A stretch of 64,000 nucleotides of DNA. Origin: Sediminibacterium sp. (GTDB taxonomy: Bacteria > Bacteroidota > Bacteroidia > Chitinophagales > Chitinophagaceae). The notes beneath the pieces are model-generated. The model saw only the letters and a list, made by a program, of their open reading frames with translations. It was not told the origin of the DNA and ran no database searches. The DNA is taken from NCBI GenBank assembly GCA_016786865.1, contig JAEUVE010000018.1, positions 60,947 through 124,946 of the forward strand. Reading direction: 5' to 3'. Of the stretch, positions 43,544-52,991 are shown one piece after another. Position 1 is the first letter of the stretch. Each line of letters starts with the position of its first letter. The position numbers were made by a program, and so were the translations under genes.

Positions 43544-44881
43544 CTATTCTTTGGTTGCGTCTACAATTTGTTTGATAATGTCATCCATTTTAGTGGTGCT
43601 TTTCTCGAGCGAATTCAGCAGCTCGATGATTTCCGGATCAGCCACTTTCTGTTTCAGCATGTTGAGTACATTTACCACACCCATAATATTGGTGAGCGGA
43701 GCCCTTAATTCGTGAGACTGCATATGGGCGATCTTTTTTAATTGCTCGTATTGTGCCTTCACTTTCAGTTCGGCTTTTTTCCGGTCGTCTATGATGGTGC
43801 TGTTAATGACCACACCCAACAAGTTTCCATCATCGTCCAAAACAGGATAATAGAGGAATTCCGCCCATACAGATCCTCCATTCTGTGCCCTGATTATTTC
43901 TTCACTTTTTACAATTCCTCCTTGTAACGCAACATTGAAGTTTTTGAGAAATTTATTTAATAAATGATCCGGTACATACTGCCTGAAGTCGTTTCCGGGA
44001 AGTAATTCCCTGTTAAAAAACATGCGGGTTTGCTCTGCTGCGGCCCGATTGAAATTAATGATTTTAAAATCAGTACTGATCAGTGTGTTGGAATCTACTG
44101 TACTGTTAAGAACAGCCCTGAGTTTAATCTGATTCTCCCTGAGTTCAATCTCTTGTTTTTTGGTATCTGTAATGTCTCTGATATAGCAAATCAGGCCCTC
44201 GCTGGAGGGAAAAACAGCTACCGAATAATAGAGGTCTGGCGGCCAGCGTTGCTCGAAACGAACGGTTTCATTTAGCTCCATTGCCTGCTTCATGGCTTTT
44301 GCATAGGGTTCCTGGGTGTTTTCCTGAAAGCTATCCCAGAATCGGCTGCCAATCAGTTCCTGTTTTGATTTCCCGGCTATTTCTTCGAATACGGGATTTA
44401 CCCGTTGAAATTCCCAGTTTCTGTTTAAGGTGAAGAATCCGTCTGTAATACTGTTCAGGTATTCATTGATCTGGTGCAGATAGTAGGTATTTTTTAGCTG
44501 TTGCTGCTCCGATTCGGTGATATTATGACCCAGGCAAATAAAAGAATCGCCTTGTCCGGACTGTGCACTCATATAAGTGAACTCCCAAAATGTAAGATAT
44601 TGCTGCCCCCTGGCTTTTTTTCTTAAAACAACGGATTGGCTTTTACCTGGATTATCCAGGCAACTCTTTACTACTTTATCCAGTATCGGATAATCTGCTT
44701 CAAGCAAACCATAGGTATAGGGCATGCCGATAAGCTCATCTCCTTCTTCTACAAAAACCGACTGAAAACAATTGTTGGCATACAGATACTTTCCTCCCAG
44801 GGAAATCTGAATAGCATAATACTCACATGATCCGGCAATGGCGGCTGCAAGTAATTCACCTTTAATCTGGGGGTCAGGCAT
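43544..44881 (-). CDS. PAS protein ending in a DHp segment without ATPase domain
   Basis: 445 residues, no signal peptide or membrane helix. Three PAS-like units are seen, at about residues 12-122, 135-245 and 255-370, with LGHNITESEQQ, YIRDITDTKKQE and INSTIIDDRKKAE as PAC ends. The C-terminus (IAHMQSHELRAPLTNIMGVVNVL) has the phosphoacceptor histidine and P-x-T region of HisKA, then one more helix and a stop; no N, G1 or G2 box exists. A full kinase would need about 120 more residues. It may be a histidine phosphotransfer or regulatory protein, or a naturally shortened kinase. It shares this architecture with the interrupted PAS gene at 21034-22851. Confidence 0.85.
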   Translation of the reverse strand: MPDPQIKGELLAAAIAGSCEYYAIQISLGGKYLYANNCFQSVFVEEGDELIGMPYTYGLLEADYPILDKVVKSCLDNPGKSQSVVLRKKARGQQYLTFWEFTYMSAQSGQGDSFICLGHNITESEQQQLKNTYYLHQINEYLNSITDGFFTLNRNWEFQRVNPVFEEIAGKSKQELIGSRFWDSFQENTQEPYAKAMKQAMELNETVRFEQRWPPDLYYSVAVFPSSEGLICYIRDITDTKKQEIELRENQIKLRAVLNSTVDSNTLISTDFKIINFNRAAAEQTRMFFNRELLPGNDFRQYVPDHLLNKFLKNFNVALQGGIVKSEEIIRAQNGGSVWAEFLYYPVLDDDGNLLGVVINSTIIDDRKKAELKVKAQYEQLKKIAHMQSHELRAPLTNIMGVVNVLNMLKQKVADPEIIELLNSLEKSTTKMDDIIKQIVDATKE

Positions 44882-45109
44882 GTGTAAATTTATCGGGTCA
44901 AGCTACGAAAAATTTATATTTTTTATAAAAGGTGGTATTTATTTATGGAGTTGTAATATTACTTAGCGTGTAAACACCTTATGCATGGCGACGATTTTTG
45001 GCCTGACCTGGCCTGCCGGGGGATTGCTCCATTTATAAAATAGAATCCTTCAAACCATCATTATGGTTATTGTTTAATTATCTTCGGAATCCATAAAATT
45101 AAACAGCAA

Positions 45110-48055
45110 ATGAGAATCATCCCGGTTTTAGGGCTGTTGTTCCTTGCGAATGCAGCCGTTGCTCAGAAAAAACCATTGGACCACTCCGTATACGATGGAT
45201 GGCAAACTATTTCAGAAAGAATGATCAGTGACAACGGGGAGTACGTAGCCCTTGCGGTTAATCCGCAGGAAGGTGATGGAAAGCTGGTAGTAAAAAAGGC
45301 TTCCGGCGTACTTGTTGCAGAAATTGCCAGAGGGTACGGGGCAGCAATCACCGACAACAGCCGGTTCCTGGTATGCAAAATCAAGCCTTATTTCGGCGAA
45401 ACCAGGGATGCCCGCATTAAGAAAAAGCGGCCCGACGATATGCCCAAAGATTCTCTGGCTATTCTGGAGCTTGAAACGGGAAAACTGTCTAAAGTTGCCA
45501 GGGTTAAAAATTTTAAGCTGGCCGATGAAAATGCAACCATCCTGGCTTATTTGATGGAGAAAGCATTGCCGGAAGCAAAGCCCCGGGCCAAACAGGACTC
45601 TGCGGGCAGAATCAATGCCATGGTGAGCATGGCAGATAGCCTGATTCGTGTAGCAGACAGCATCAGGAATAAAGTTAACGATGCTCGTTTAAAAGGACTT
45701 GCTATTTTAAATACTCCACAGAATCGCAGTGCCTCACCTAAAGCACCCGAAGAGCCTTTCGAAGAAGGAACTAAACTGGTACTCAGAAATCTGGAAACCG
45801 GTGCGGAAGAAGTATATCTGTTGGTGAGCGAATATATGTTCAATAAAAAAGGAACCGTGCTGGTAATGGAAACGACCAAAGAAACCGGTAAACCTGCAAC
45901 AAAGCCTGCAGTGGTTCAACTGGATCTTGCCACACGTAAATCAAGAACCCTGCTTGCCGGTTTCAACGACGCCAAAGGCTATCGCATGGATGAAGACGGA
46001 AAACAACTGGCTTTTGTAGCAGAAAGAGACAGCAGTGCCAAATCACTTCAGAAATTTTACAAGCTTTATTATTATGCAGATGGTGCAGACAGTGCAGTTG
46101 CGGTAGTAGACAAAAATACCAAGGGTATTCCTGCCAACTGGATGGTGAGCGATAATGCAATGTCTGTTGGTTTCAGTAAAAGTGGCAAGCGCCTGTTTTT
46201 TGGAACTGCACCTGTTCTTCCTGTAAGAGATACGGTTACACCGGATTTTGAAAGAGTAAGTGTGGATATCTGGCACCACAAAGACGATTACCTGCAGCCT
46301 GTACAATTGAAAAACCTGCAGCAGGAATTGAACAGATTTCATCTGGCCAGATACGATTTCAACAACAAGACCGTGGTTCAACTGGGCAGTCCTGCATATA
46401 GAAATGTAATACAGAGTAATGAAGGAGATGGAGCATATTTTTATGCAGCATCCGATGAGGGCAAAAGAATTGCTACCCAATGGAAGGGACGTTCAGAAGT
46501 AGATGTTTATGCCATCAATCCGGAAACCGGAGAGCGCAGTCTGATCATGAAAGACCTCAATGGTAATTTCAATGTTTCACCTACAGGAAAAATGATCCTG
46601 GCTTATGACGACGCAAAAAGAAAATACTACAGCTATGAAACTGCTGCAAAGAAGCTTGCCGAATTGGCCAAAGATGTAAAGGTTCCGTTGTACGATGTGG
46701 AAAATGATGTGCCGGACGATCCAAATCCTTATGGGGTGGTTGGGTTCACTGAAAACGATGAAGAAGTACTGGTATACGATCAGTTTGATATCTGGAAGCT
46801 GGATCCAAAAGGAATCAAGCCATCCGTAAGCCTTACCAATGGTTTAGGAAGAGCCCATCAGTTAACTTTCCGCAATATTGTACTGGATCGGGAACAGCGC
46901 TTCATTGCCAAAGGTCAGAAGATGTTGTTCTCCGTATTCAATAATGCCGATAAAGGAAGCGGATTGAAATATTATACTTACGGTGCAGCGTTCGATTGGA
47001 ATCCTTCCGTAAAACTTACGCACCCTATGCGTGTTGCAAATGTCATTAAAGCAAAGAATGCAGACCTGGTAAGCTATAGTACAGAAACCTTTGCGCAAAC
47101 ACCTGATATTAGGGTGATCAACATTGGCTCTTTAAGTGATATTGCAACAGCTGCATCCCTGTATCAGCCTAATCCGCAGCAGGAATCCTATAACTGGGGT
47201 ACCGCAGAACTGTTTAAATGGAAGGCCTATACCGGAAAAATTACAGAAGGCATTGTATACAAGCCCGAAGATTTTGATCCGAAGAAAAAGTATCCGATGA
47301 TTGCCTATTTCTACGAAAGAAGCAGCGACGGTTTGTATACCTACAGTGCTCCGGCACCTACACCATCGCGTTTAAACATTCCTTTCTTTGTAAGCAGGGG
47401 CTATATTGTATTTGTTCCGGATATCTGGTATACCACCGGGTATCCTGGCAAGAGCGCTTATGATTATATCGTTAGCGGAACAAGGGCGTTGGTAGCGAAA
47501 GGGTATATCGACAGTACCAAAATGGGACTTCAGGGACAAAGCTGGGGTGGATACCAGATTGCACACCTGATCACCAGAACCAGCTTGTATGCAGCTGCCT
47601 GGGCAGGAGCTCCAGTTGCAAATATGACCAGTGCTTATGGCGGTATCCGCTGGGGAACCGGACTGAACAGACAATTCCAGTACGAAAAAACCCAGAGCCG
47701 GATTGGCGCAACTTTATGGGAAAAACAAAACCTATACCTCGAGAACTCTCCATTGTTCCATTTCCCTAAAGTGAAAACACCGGTTGCCATTATGCACAAC
47801 GATGCAGACGGTGCTGTACCCTGGTACCAGGGCATTGAAATGTTCACCGGTTTGCGCAGATTGGGTAAACCTGTATGGATGCTGAATTACAACAACGAAG
47901 ACCATAACCTGGTAGAGCGCAGAAACCGAAAAGATATCCAGATCCGCGAACAGCAGTTCTTTGATCACTTCCTGAAGGGAGAGAAGCCTGCCAAATGGAT
48001 TGCCGAAGGTGTTCCTGCAGTGCTGAAAGGACGCGACTGGGGTTTGGGTTATTAA
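45110..48055 (+). CDS. S9 family (prolyl oligopeptidase-like) serine peptidase, secreted
   Basis: 981 residues with a signal peptide (MRIIPVLGLLFLANAAVAQ). A large beta-propeller-like region occupies about residues 30-680. The catalytic domain has LQGQSWGGYQ (GxSxGG, serine near residue 809), MHNDADGAVPWYQG (Asp, about 897) and NNEDHNLVE (His, about 929), the order of the S9 triad. It probably cleaves oligopeptides in the periplasm or outside. At about 980 residues it is longer than typical S9 dipeptidyl peptidases; the extra length lies in the N-terminal half, including a lysine/proline-rich linker around 170-230. It is followed by a strong terminator. Confidence 0.92.
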   Translation: MRIIPVLGLLFLANAAVAQKKPLDHSVYDGWQTISERMISDNGEYVALAVNPQEGDGKLVVKKASGVLVAEIARGYGAAITDNSRFLVCKIKPYFGETRDARIKKKRPDDMPKDSLAILELETGKLSKVARVKNFKLADENATILAYLMEKALPEAKPRAKQDSAGRINAMVSMADSLIRVADSIRNKVNDARLKGLAILNTPQNRSASPKAPEEPFEEGTKLVLRNLETGAEEVYLLVSEYMFNKKGTVLVMETTKETGKPATKPAVVQLDLATRKSRTLLAGFNDAKGYRMDEDGKQLAFVAERDSSAKSLQKFYKLYYYADGADSAVAVVDKNTKGIPANWMVSDNAMSVGFSKSGKRLFFGTAPVLPVRDTVTPDFERVSVDIWHHKDDYLQPVQLKNLQQELNRFHLARYDFNNKTVVQLGSPAYRNVIQSNEGDGAYFYAASDEGKRIATQWKGRSEVDVYAINPETGERSLIMKDLNGNFNVSPTGKMILAYDDAKRKYYSYETAAKKLAELAKDVKVPLYDVENDVPDDPNPYGVVGFTENDEEVLVYDQFDIWKLDPKGIKPSVSLTNGLGRAHQLTFRNIVLDREQRFIAKGQKMLFSVFNNADKGSGLKYYTYGAAFDWNPSVKLTHPMRVANVIKAKNADLVSYSTETFAQTPDIRVINIGSLSDIATAASLYQPNPQQESYNWGTAELFKWKAYTGKITEGIVYKPEDFDPKKKYPMIAYFYERSSDGLYTYSAPAPTPSRLNIPFFVSRGYIVFVPDIWYTTGYPGKSAYDYIVSGTRALVAKGYIDSTKMGLQGQSWGGYQIAHLITRTSLYAAAWAGAPVANMTSAYGGIRWGTGLNRQFQYEKTQSRIGATLWEKQNLYLENSPLFHFPKVKTPVAIMHNDADGAVPWYQGIEMFTGLRRLGKPVWMLNYNNEDHNLVERRNRKDIQIREQQFFDHFLKGEKPAKWIAEGVPAVLKGRDWGLGY

Positions 48056-48074
48056 CCATATAATGCAAGTCAAC

Positions 48075-48106
48075 AAAACAGCCATTCCAGAAGGAATGGC
48101 TGTTTT
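48075..48106 (+). terminator. Rho-independent terminator after the S9 peptidase gene
   Basis: A 14-bp perfect stem (AAAACAGCCATTCC / GGAATGGCTGTTTT) with a 4-nt loop is followed by GTTTTG, 19 bp after the stop codon. Confidence 0.88.
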
Positions 48107-48232
48107 GTTTTGAAAAGACCTTTGGTTGTTTGTGCCGGTTTTCTGCTGTATTCACCATCGGGATATGCCGGCAGCCTCTTATCAATTAATCCGTATATCC
48201 TTGCAGCGGTGAATATTTTTGCAGCTATGTTA

Positions 48233-49138
48233 ATGAAGAAATCTATTTTAATGCTCCTGTTTTTTATTGGCAGTGTTGCAGTGCATGCTCAAAAACTGGT
48301 ATTGGCTACTTACCAATATGCAGACAACAACCGGCTGCGGAATATACAGCCGCTGGCAGATCATATAGCCAAAGAAACCGGCCTGGAGGTTCAGGTTAAA
48401 AGTTATCCTTCGGTTCATCTTTTTATTGAAGCCATACAGGCCAATGAAGTGGATATTGCCCTGATTAATACGTTTGGATATTTTCTGTTGGATGCGTCTT
48501 CCAAAAAATACAATATGAAACCTTTGGTGGTATTGAAAGTGCGGGATGATGCAAAAGACAATTACAAAACAGCATTCGTTTCGCTGAGGCAGCTGGCAGT
48601 AGACACCATCACGGCACTTAAGCGGGTGGCTGCAACATCGACCCTGGCACTAGTAGACCCGGGGTCTACCTCAGGTAACCTGGTTCCCAGGCTTGCGCTG
48701 AATGCGGCTGGAATTGCCAGTCCGGAAAAAGATTTTCTGGCATTCAGCTATGGTAAAAATCACCGGGCTACACTCGAGCTGGTTTTGCAGGGCAAGGCAT
48801 CGGTTGCTGCAGTGGGAAGTACGGAATACTTCAATATGCTGAAAGATACCGTCAGAAGCAACCGGATAAAATTGCTGTGGCTTTCGCCGGAAATACCATT
48901 GGGGCCGGTATTGGTGCACAACAGGTTGAGTTGGCAAATAAAAGATGAACTCCGTGCAATGCTTCTTAATCTTCATTTAACAAATCAACCTGCCCTGGAA
49001 TGGGTGAAGCAGGGCTGGAGCGAAGCCAAACAGGCCGAGAAATATATTCCGGTTACCAGACATTTTTATACGCCGTTCAAACAACAATTGGGCGATAACA
49101 AAACAATGGAAATAATTCTGAAACAGTTTGCTAATTAA
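48233..49138 (+). CDS. PhnD-like periplasmic substrate-binding protein
   Basis: 301 residues from the ATG at 48233 (MKKSILMLLFFIGSVAVHAQ, a signal peptide); the frame is open upstream to 48110 but overlaps the terminator region. ATG at 48227 is an alternative. KLVLATYQYADNNRLRNIQPLADHIAKETG opens a two-lobed type 2 periplasmic-binding fold; EVDIALINTFGYFLL and LVDPGSTSGNLVPRL are the phosphite/phosphonate-binding (PhnD/PtxB) features. No ATPase or permease genes are adjacent, so it is an orphan receptor here. A LolA-like gene follows after 16 bp. Ligand unknown. Confidence 0.78.
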   Translation: MKKSILMLLFFIGSVAVHAQKLVLATYQYADNNRLRNIQPLADHIAKETGLEVQVKSYPSVHLFIEAIQANEVDIALINTFGYFLLDASSKKYNMKPLVVLKVRDDAKDNYKTAFVSLRQLAVDTITALKRVAATSTLALVDPGSTSGNLVPRLALNAAGIASPEKDFLAFSYGKNHRATLELVLQGKASVAAVGSTEYFNMLKDTVRSNRIKLLWLSPEIPLGPVLVHNRLSWQIKDELRAMLLNLHLTNQPALEWVKQGWSEAKQAEKYIPVTRHFYTPFKQQLGDNKTMEIILKQFAN

Positions 49139-49154
49139 ACCAGCTTGATCAAAT

Positions 49155-49913
49155 ATGAAAAACAAACCGATGATGGCTTTTTTGATGTGTGGTTTCTTGC
49201 TTATGAATGCAGCAAATGTTGCTGCAACAGCCTTTCCTGCTGTGTCCGGTAAAAAAATTATTGAAAAGATGCACCGGAAATGGGCAGGAAAATGGTACAG
49301 GAATCTTCAGTTTGAGCAAACGGTAGACTTTTATAAAGAAAATAAAATGGTGAAGCAGGAAGTATGGCAGGAGTTGTTGAATGCTCCGGGAAATTTGCAT
49401 CTGCGCTTCAATGGATTTGAAACAGGAAACGGAGCCATATTTCGCAACGATTCGGTGTACTACTTTACCAATGGGGTAATGACCAGAAAAGAAGAAAGGA
49501 TACACCAGTTGCTGCTGCTTGGGTTTGATGTGTATTTTCAGGCCCCGGAGGTTACGATTCAAAAACTCACCAAAACGGGAATCGACCTCAGCCGGGGCTA
49601 TGATACCATTGTGGATCATCGGCCGGTTAGAGTACTGGGTACCAACGATCCTAAGGACCGTCAGTCTAATCAATGCTGGATCGATCAGGAAAATTGGTAC
49701 CTGCTTAAAGTGGGGTCTTTTAAAAACGGACATTTGTCCGAAATTGATTTTGGAGCCTACAAAACCATTCAGGGGTATCCGGTTGCTACAGAAATTACGT
49801 TTAAAACAGATGGACAACTCATGATGGTAGAAAAGTATTTTAACATTAGTTTTCCGATTACTGTGCCCTCTGTACTGTACGATCCGCTGCAGTTTCAGCA
49901 GTCGAGATGGTAA
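49155..49913 (+). CDS. Periplasmic LolA-like outer-membrane lipoprotein-sorting fold protein
   Basis: 252 residues with a signal peptide (MKNKPMMAFLMCGFLLMNAANVAATA). GKKIIEKMHRKWAGKWYRNLQFEQTV and the following alternating strands, ending in YPVATEITFKTDGQ, fit the open beta-sheet of the LolA/LolB-like family in Bacteroidota (DUF6503-type). Lipoprotein transport is not established; it could bind a lipid or small molecule. It follows the PhnD-like gene by 16 bp, suggesting a shared function. A large reverse-strand frame covers the same bases but is a shadow. Confidence 0.7.
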   Translation: MKNKPMMAFLMCGFLLMNAANVAATAFPAVSGKKIIEKMHRKWAGKWYRNLQFEQTVDFYKENKMVKQEVWQELLNAPGNLHLRFNGFETGNGAIFRNDSVYYFTNGVMTRKEERIHQLLLLGFDVYFQAPEVTIQKLTKTGIDLSRGYDTIVDHRPVRVLGTNDPKDRQSNQCWIDQENWYLLKVGSFKNGHLSEIDFGAYKTIQGYPVATEITFKTDGQLMMVEKYFNISFPITVPSVLYDPLQFQQSRW

Positions 49914-49939
49914 AACAGCCTGATTGAAATCAGAAATGC

Positions 49940-49947
49940 TAACTTTG
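49940..49947 (+). promoter_or_regulatory. Candidate -7 element for the thioesterase operon
   Basis: TAACTTTG is a perfect TAnnTTTG match 45 bp before the thioesterase ATG. No -33 TTG stands at 19-nt spacing. Confidence 0.35.
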
Positions 49948-49992
49948 CAGTTTGTTTCCAATAATTGATTTACCCAATTAAAACTGCAGAAC

Positions 49993-50373
49993 ATGAATCA
50001 GGATCGGATAGAACAATCGGTTACCAGAATTTTTAAAGCGGTATTTCCCGATAGTACCAACCATTACGACACACTTTTTGGAGGCACTGCCATGTACCTG
50101 ATGGATGAAGTGGCTTTTATGACTGCTACCCGATTTTCCAGAAAAAGGGTAGTGACTGTATCTTCGGACAGGATCGATTTCAATATGCCGATACCAGCAG
50201 GAACCATCATAGAACTGGTGGGAAAAGTAGTGCACGTAGGCAATACCAGCATGAAAGTATTGGTGGAGATTTTTATAGAGGAAATGTATTCGGATCTTCG
50301 CGAAAAAGCCATTACCGGAACATTTACTTTTGTGGCGATTGATGAGCACAAGAAACCTGTTAAAATACTTTAA
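49993..50373 (+). CDS. Hotdog-fold acyl-CoA thioesterase (YciA-like)
   Basis: 126 residues. HYDTLFGGTAMYLMDEVAFMTATR and DRIDFNMPIPAGTIIELVG are the hotdog/thioesterase motifs with the catalytic aspartate; VHVGNTSMKVLVEIFIE and FTFVAID follow. The family hydrolyses acyl-CoAs of various length. It lacks a second domain and any signal peptide. It heads a compact plus-strand run with an SMR exporter 9 bp later. A candidate -7 element lies upstream. Confidence 0.87.
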   Translation: MNQDRIEQSVTRIFKAVFPDSTNHYDTLFGGTAMYLMDEVAFMTATRFSRKRVVTVSSDRIDFNMPIPAGTIIELVGKVVHVGNTSMKVLVEIFIEEMYSDLREKAITGTFTFVAIDEHKKPVKIL

Positions 50374-50382
50374 GGAGAAAGC

Positions 50383-50715
50383 ATGAACTGGATTCTTTTA
50401 ATTATTGCCGGGCTGTTCGAAGTAGCATTTGCTTCCTGTTTGGGAAAGGCCAAGGAAACCAGCGGCTCAGAAATGTACTGGTGGTATGCAGGCTTTCTGG
50501 TATCCCTGACCATCAGTATGGTATTGCTGGTGAAAGCAACACAGAGCATTCCTATCGGAACAGCTTATGCTGTTTGGACGGGTATCGGAGCAGTAGGAAC
50601 GGCCTTGATAGGAATCCTCTTTTTTAAAGATCCTGCCAGTTTCTGGAGGGTGTTCTTTCTTACCACGCTTATTGCATCGATTGTAGGACTGAAGTGGGTC
50701 TCTCACCAGCAATAA
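50383..50715 (+). CDS. SMR-family efflux protein (Gdx/SugE-like)
   Basis: 110 residues with four transmembrane helices. WILLIIAGLFEVAFASCLGKA contains the conserved glutamate (about Glu13) of small multidrug resistance proteins; IPIGTAYAVWTGIGAVGTALIGI is the family's second signature. The A-G-L-F-E-V form is closer to the guanidinium exporter (Gdx/SugE) branch than to EmrE, which would indicate guanidinium export; single-gene Gdx forms dual-topology homodimers. An unusual AGGAGA ribosome-binding-like sequence stands 5 nt before the ATG. No guanidine riboswitch is recognisable in the 9-bp gap upstream. Confidence 0.87.
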   Translation: MNWILLIIAGLFEVAFASCLGKAKETSGSEMYWWYAGFLVSLTISMVLLVKATQSIPIGTAYAVWTGIGAVGTALIGILFFKDPASFWRVFFLTTLIASIVGLKWVSHQQ

Positions 50716-50734
50716 TGCCCGAATTATCTCAATT

Positions 50735-52960
50735 TTGGATAGTTTTGTTGTTCAACCTGATAATTTGAGCGCAACTGTTTTTCTATTTACACCCCCCTTT
50801 ACGCAGCTGAACACACCTTACCCGGCTACAGCCTATTTAAAAGGGTTTCTGAATACCAGGAATATATCCTCTTTTCAGGCCGATTTGGGAATTGAATGTA
50901 CCCTGGCCATTTTTAGCAGGGACGGACTGATTCGCTTATTTGATCGGATTGAACCTTCCCCAGCATATACAGAGAACATACAGAGAATACTGGCACTGAA
51001 AGAAGATTATATCCGTACCATCAACGATGTAGTACTCTTTCTGCAGGGAAAAAATCCAACCCTGGCGCATATGATCAGCAAGCGGAATTTTCTTCCGGAA
51101 GCATCCCGCTTTGATCAGATCAGTGACCTGGATTGGGCTTTTGGTTCCATGGGTATTCAAGACAAGGCTAAGCATCTTGCTACCATGTACCTTGAAGATC
51201 TTTCTGACCTGATTCAGGAAACAACCGATCCGCATTTCGGATTCAGCCGTTATGCAGAAAAGTTGGGCAGGTCTGCCAATAGTTTTGATGAGTTGTATGA
51301 AAGTCTGCAGCAGCCCTATACCTATATCGATGAAATACTGATAGGCATATTGCAACAACACATGGAAAAACTAGAGCCAGTGCTTACAGGTATTTCTGTT
51401 CCGTTCCCCGGAAATCTTTATACCGCACTCCGTTGCGGGCAATGGATCAGGGCCAATTGTCCGGATACTAAAACTGTTATGGGCGGTGGGTTTCCGAATA
51501 CGGAACTGCGTGCGCTTACCGATCCGCGTGTATTTGAATTTATTGATTTCATTACCCTCGACGACGGAGAAGCACCGATAGAGGCGCTGATAGAACATGT
51601 TACCGGTAAGCGGGAGCAGCCCGGATTAAAAAGAACGATGCTGCAGGAAAACGGTAAAGTGATTTATTACAATAACCAATCCTGTAAGGATTATAAACAG
51701 ACAGATGTAGGAACGCCGGATTATTCGGATCTATTGCTGGACCAGTATATTTCTGCCATTGAAGTGGTGAATCCCATGCACCGGATGTGGAGCGACGGAC
51801 GCTGGAATAAACTCACCATGGCACATGGATGCTATTGGGGAAAGTGTACTTTTTGTGATATTTCACTGGACTATATCAGGCTCTATGAACCTATTGCGGC
51901 ACAACTGCTCTGCGACAGGATGGAGACCATCATGAGGCAAACAGGCCAGAATGGTTTTCACTTTGTAGATGAAGCGGCTCCGCCTGCGTTAATGCGGGAA
52001 CTGGCATTGGAAATCATTCGCAGAAAAATGGTGGTTACCTGGTGGACCAATGTTCGTTTTGAAAAGAGTTTTACCCGCGATTTGTGTTTGTTGCTGAAAG
52101 CTTCCGGTTGCATCGCCGTATCCGGCGGGCTGGAAGTGGCATCAGACCGGCTTTTACAGTTGATTCAAAAGGGAATTACTGTTGCTCAGGTAGCCAGGGT
52201 AAACCGGTATTTTACCGAAGCCGGTATCATGGTACATGCCTACCTGATGTATGGGTTCCCGACCCAAACTGCACAGGAAACCATCGATTCACTCGAAATG
52301 ACCAGGCAAATGTTCCGGATGGGTATTTTACAGTCGGCTTTCTGGCATCTGTTTACCATGACGGCACACAGCCCGGTAGGACTGAATCCTGAAAAATTCG
52401 GTGTAAAAAAACGCAGGGAAGAAACAGGCAGTTTTGCCAACAATGATGTGGAACATATAGATCCTACAGGAGCCGATCACCAGGCATTTGGATATGGCCT
52501 GGCCAAATCGCTGCTGAACTATATGCATGGAACGCATCTGGATGAACCGCTTCACAAATGGTTCGATTTTAAAGTACCCAAAACTACGATTGCCCCGAAT
52601 TATATTGAGCAAATCCTGAATGAGCCGGATCCCCCGGTTGTTAAGCCAACGACCAAAATTATATGGCTGGGAAAACACACCAAAACCACCCGCTTTACAA
52701 AATCAAAAAAGGGCAATACCTGGGAAATGGCCAGTTTACATTTCGTTACACCGCAGCTAAGCCGTGAAATCAGTGTGAGCAGGGTACATGGTGAGTGGCT
52801 GGAAGAAATGCTCGAATTGTTGAAAGTCGGCAACAGCAAAACCTATACTTATCAGGAAGTAAAAGACCATTATGAACAGGCCGGACTAGAAGATTTTGAA
52901 CTGTTCTGGGACAACAAGCCCGTAAGCGGGCTCTATCAGCTCGGGTTGCTGAAATTGTAG
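50735..52960 (+). CDS. B12-binding radical SAM protein with CX4CX2C cluster motif
   Basis: 741 residues. LSATVFLFTPPFTQLNTPYPATAYL starts an N-terminal cobalamin-binding-like domain (about residues 15-280) with MGGGFPNTEL and ITLDDGEAPIEALI. The radical SAM core begins with HGCYWGKCTFCDI (about residues 365-377); the cysteines are spaced CX4CX2C instead of the usual CX3CX2C. SGGLEVASDRLLQLIQKG continues the barrel. The start is TTG at 50735; another in-frame TTG at 50765 is possible. The reaction is unknown; it could be a methyl- or ring-modifying enzyme. It stands between an SMR exporter and a potassium channel, with no recognisable RiPP precursor. Confidence 0.82.
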   Translation: MDSFVVQPDNLSATVFLFTPPFTQLNTPYPATAYLKGFLNTRNISSFQADLGIECTLAIFSRDGLIRLFDRIEPSPAYTENIQRILALKEDYIRTINDVVLFLQGKNPTLAHMISKRNFLPEASRFDQISDLDWAFGSMGIQDKAKHLATMYLEDLSDLIQETTDPHFGFSRYAEKLGRSANSFDELYESLQQPYTYIDEILIGILQQHMEKLEPVLTGISVPFPGNLYTALRCGQWIRANCPDTKTVMGGGFPNTELRALTDPRVFEFIDFITLDDGEAPIEALIEHVTGKREQPGLKRTMLQENGKVIYYNNQSCKDYKQTDVGTPDYSDLLLDQYISAIEVVNPMHRMWSDGRWNKLTMAHGCYWGKCTFCDISLDYIRLYEPIAAQLLCDRMETIMRQTGQNGFHFVDEAAPPALMRELALEIIRRKMVVTWWTNVRFEKSFTRDLCLLLKASGCIAVSGGLEVASDRLLQLIQKGITVAQVARVNRYFTEAGIMVHAYLMYGFPTQTAQETIDSLEMTRQMFRMGILQSAFWHLFTMTAHSPVGLNPEKFGVKKRREETGSFANNDVEHIDPTGADHQAFGYGLAKSLLNYMHGTHLDEPLHKWFDFKVPKTTIAPNYIEQILNEPDPPVVKPTTKIIWLGKHTKTTRFTKSKKGNTWEMASLHFVTPQLSREISVSRVHGEWLEEMLELLKVGNSKTYTYQEVKDHYEQAGLEDFELFWDNKPVSGLYQLGLLKL

Positions 52961-52991
52961 GTATCTTTAATAAAGGATCAATTTTACCCCT

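Noticed and set aside
44882..45109. Riboswitch or small RNA in the 228-bp gap between the PAS gene and the S9 peptidase
   Set aside because: The short G+C-rich stretch near 45010 is the only distinctive part, and I could not fold it into a known class.
48110..48232. Longer start of the PhnD-like protein
   Set aside because: The extra residues lie in the terminator region, and the signal peptide starts at the later ATG.
49149..49994. 281-residue minus-strand open frame opposite the LolA-like gene
   Set aside because: It reads as a low-quality, cysteine- and histidine-rich translation without domains, and the plus-strand frame has a signal peptide and a coherent fold.
50383..50715. Antibiotic-resistance determinant reading of the SMR protein
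   Set aside because: The sequence is closer to the guanidinium-exporter branch, and no mobile element or resistance neighbours are present.
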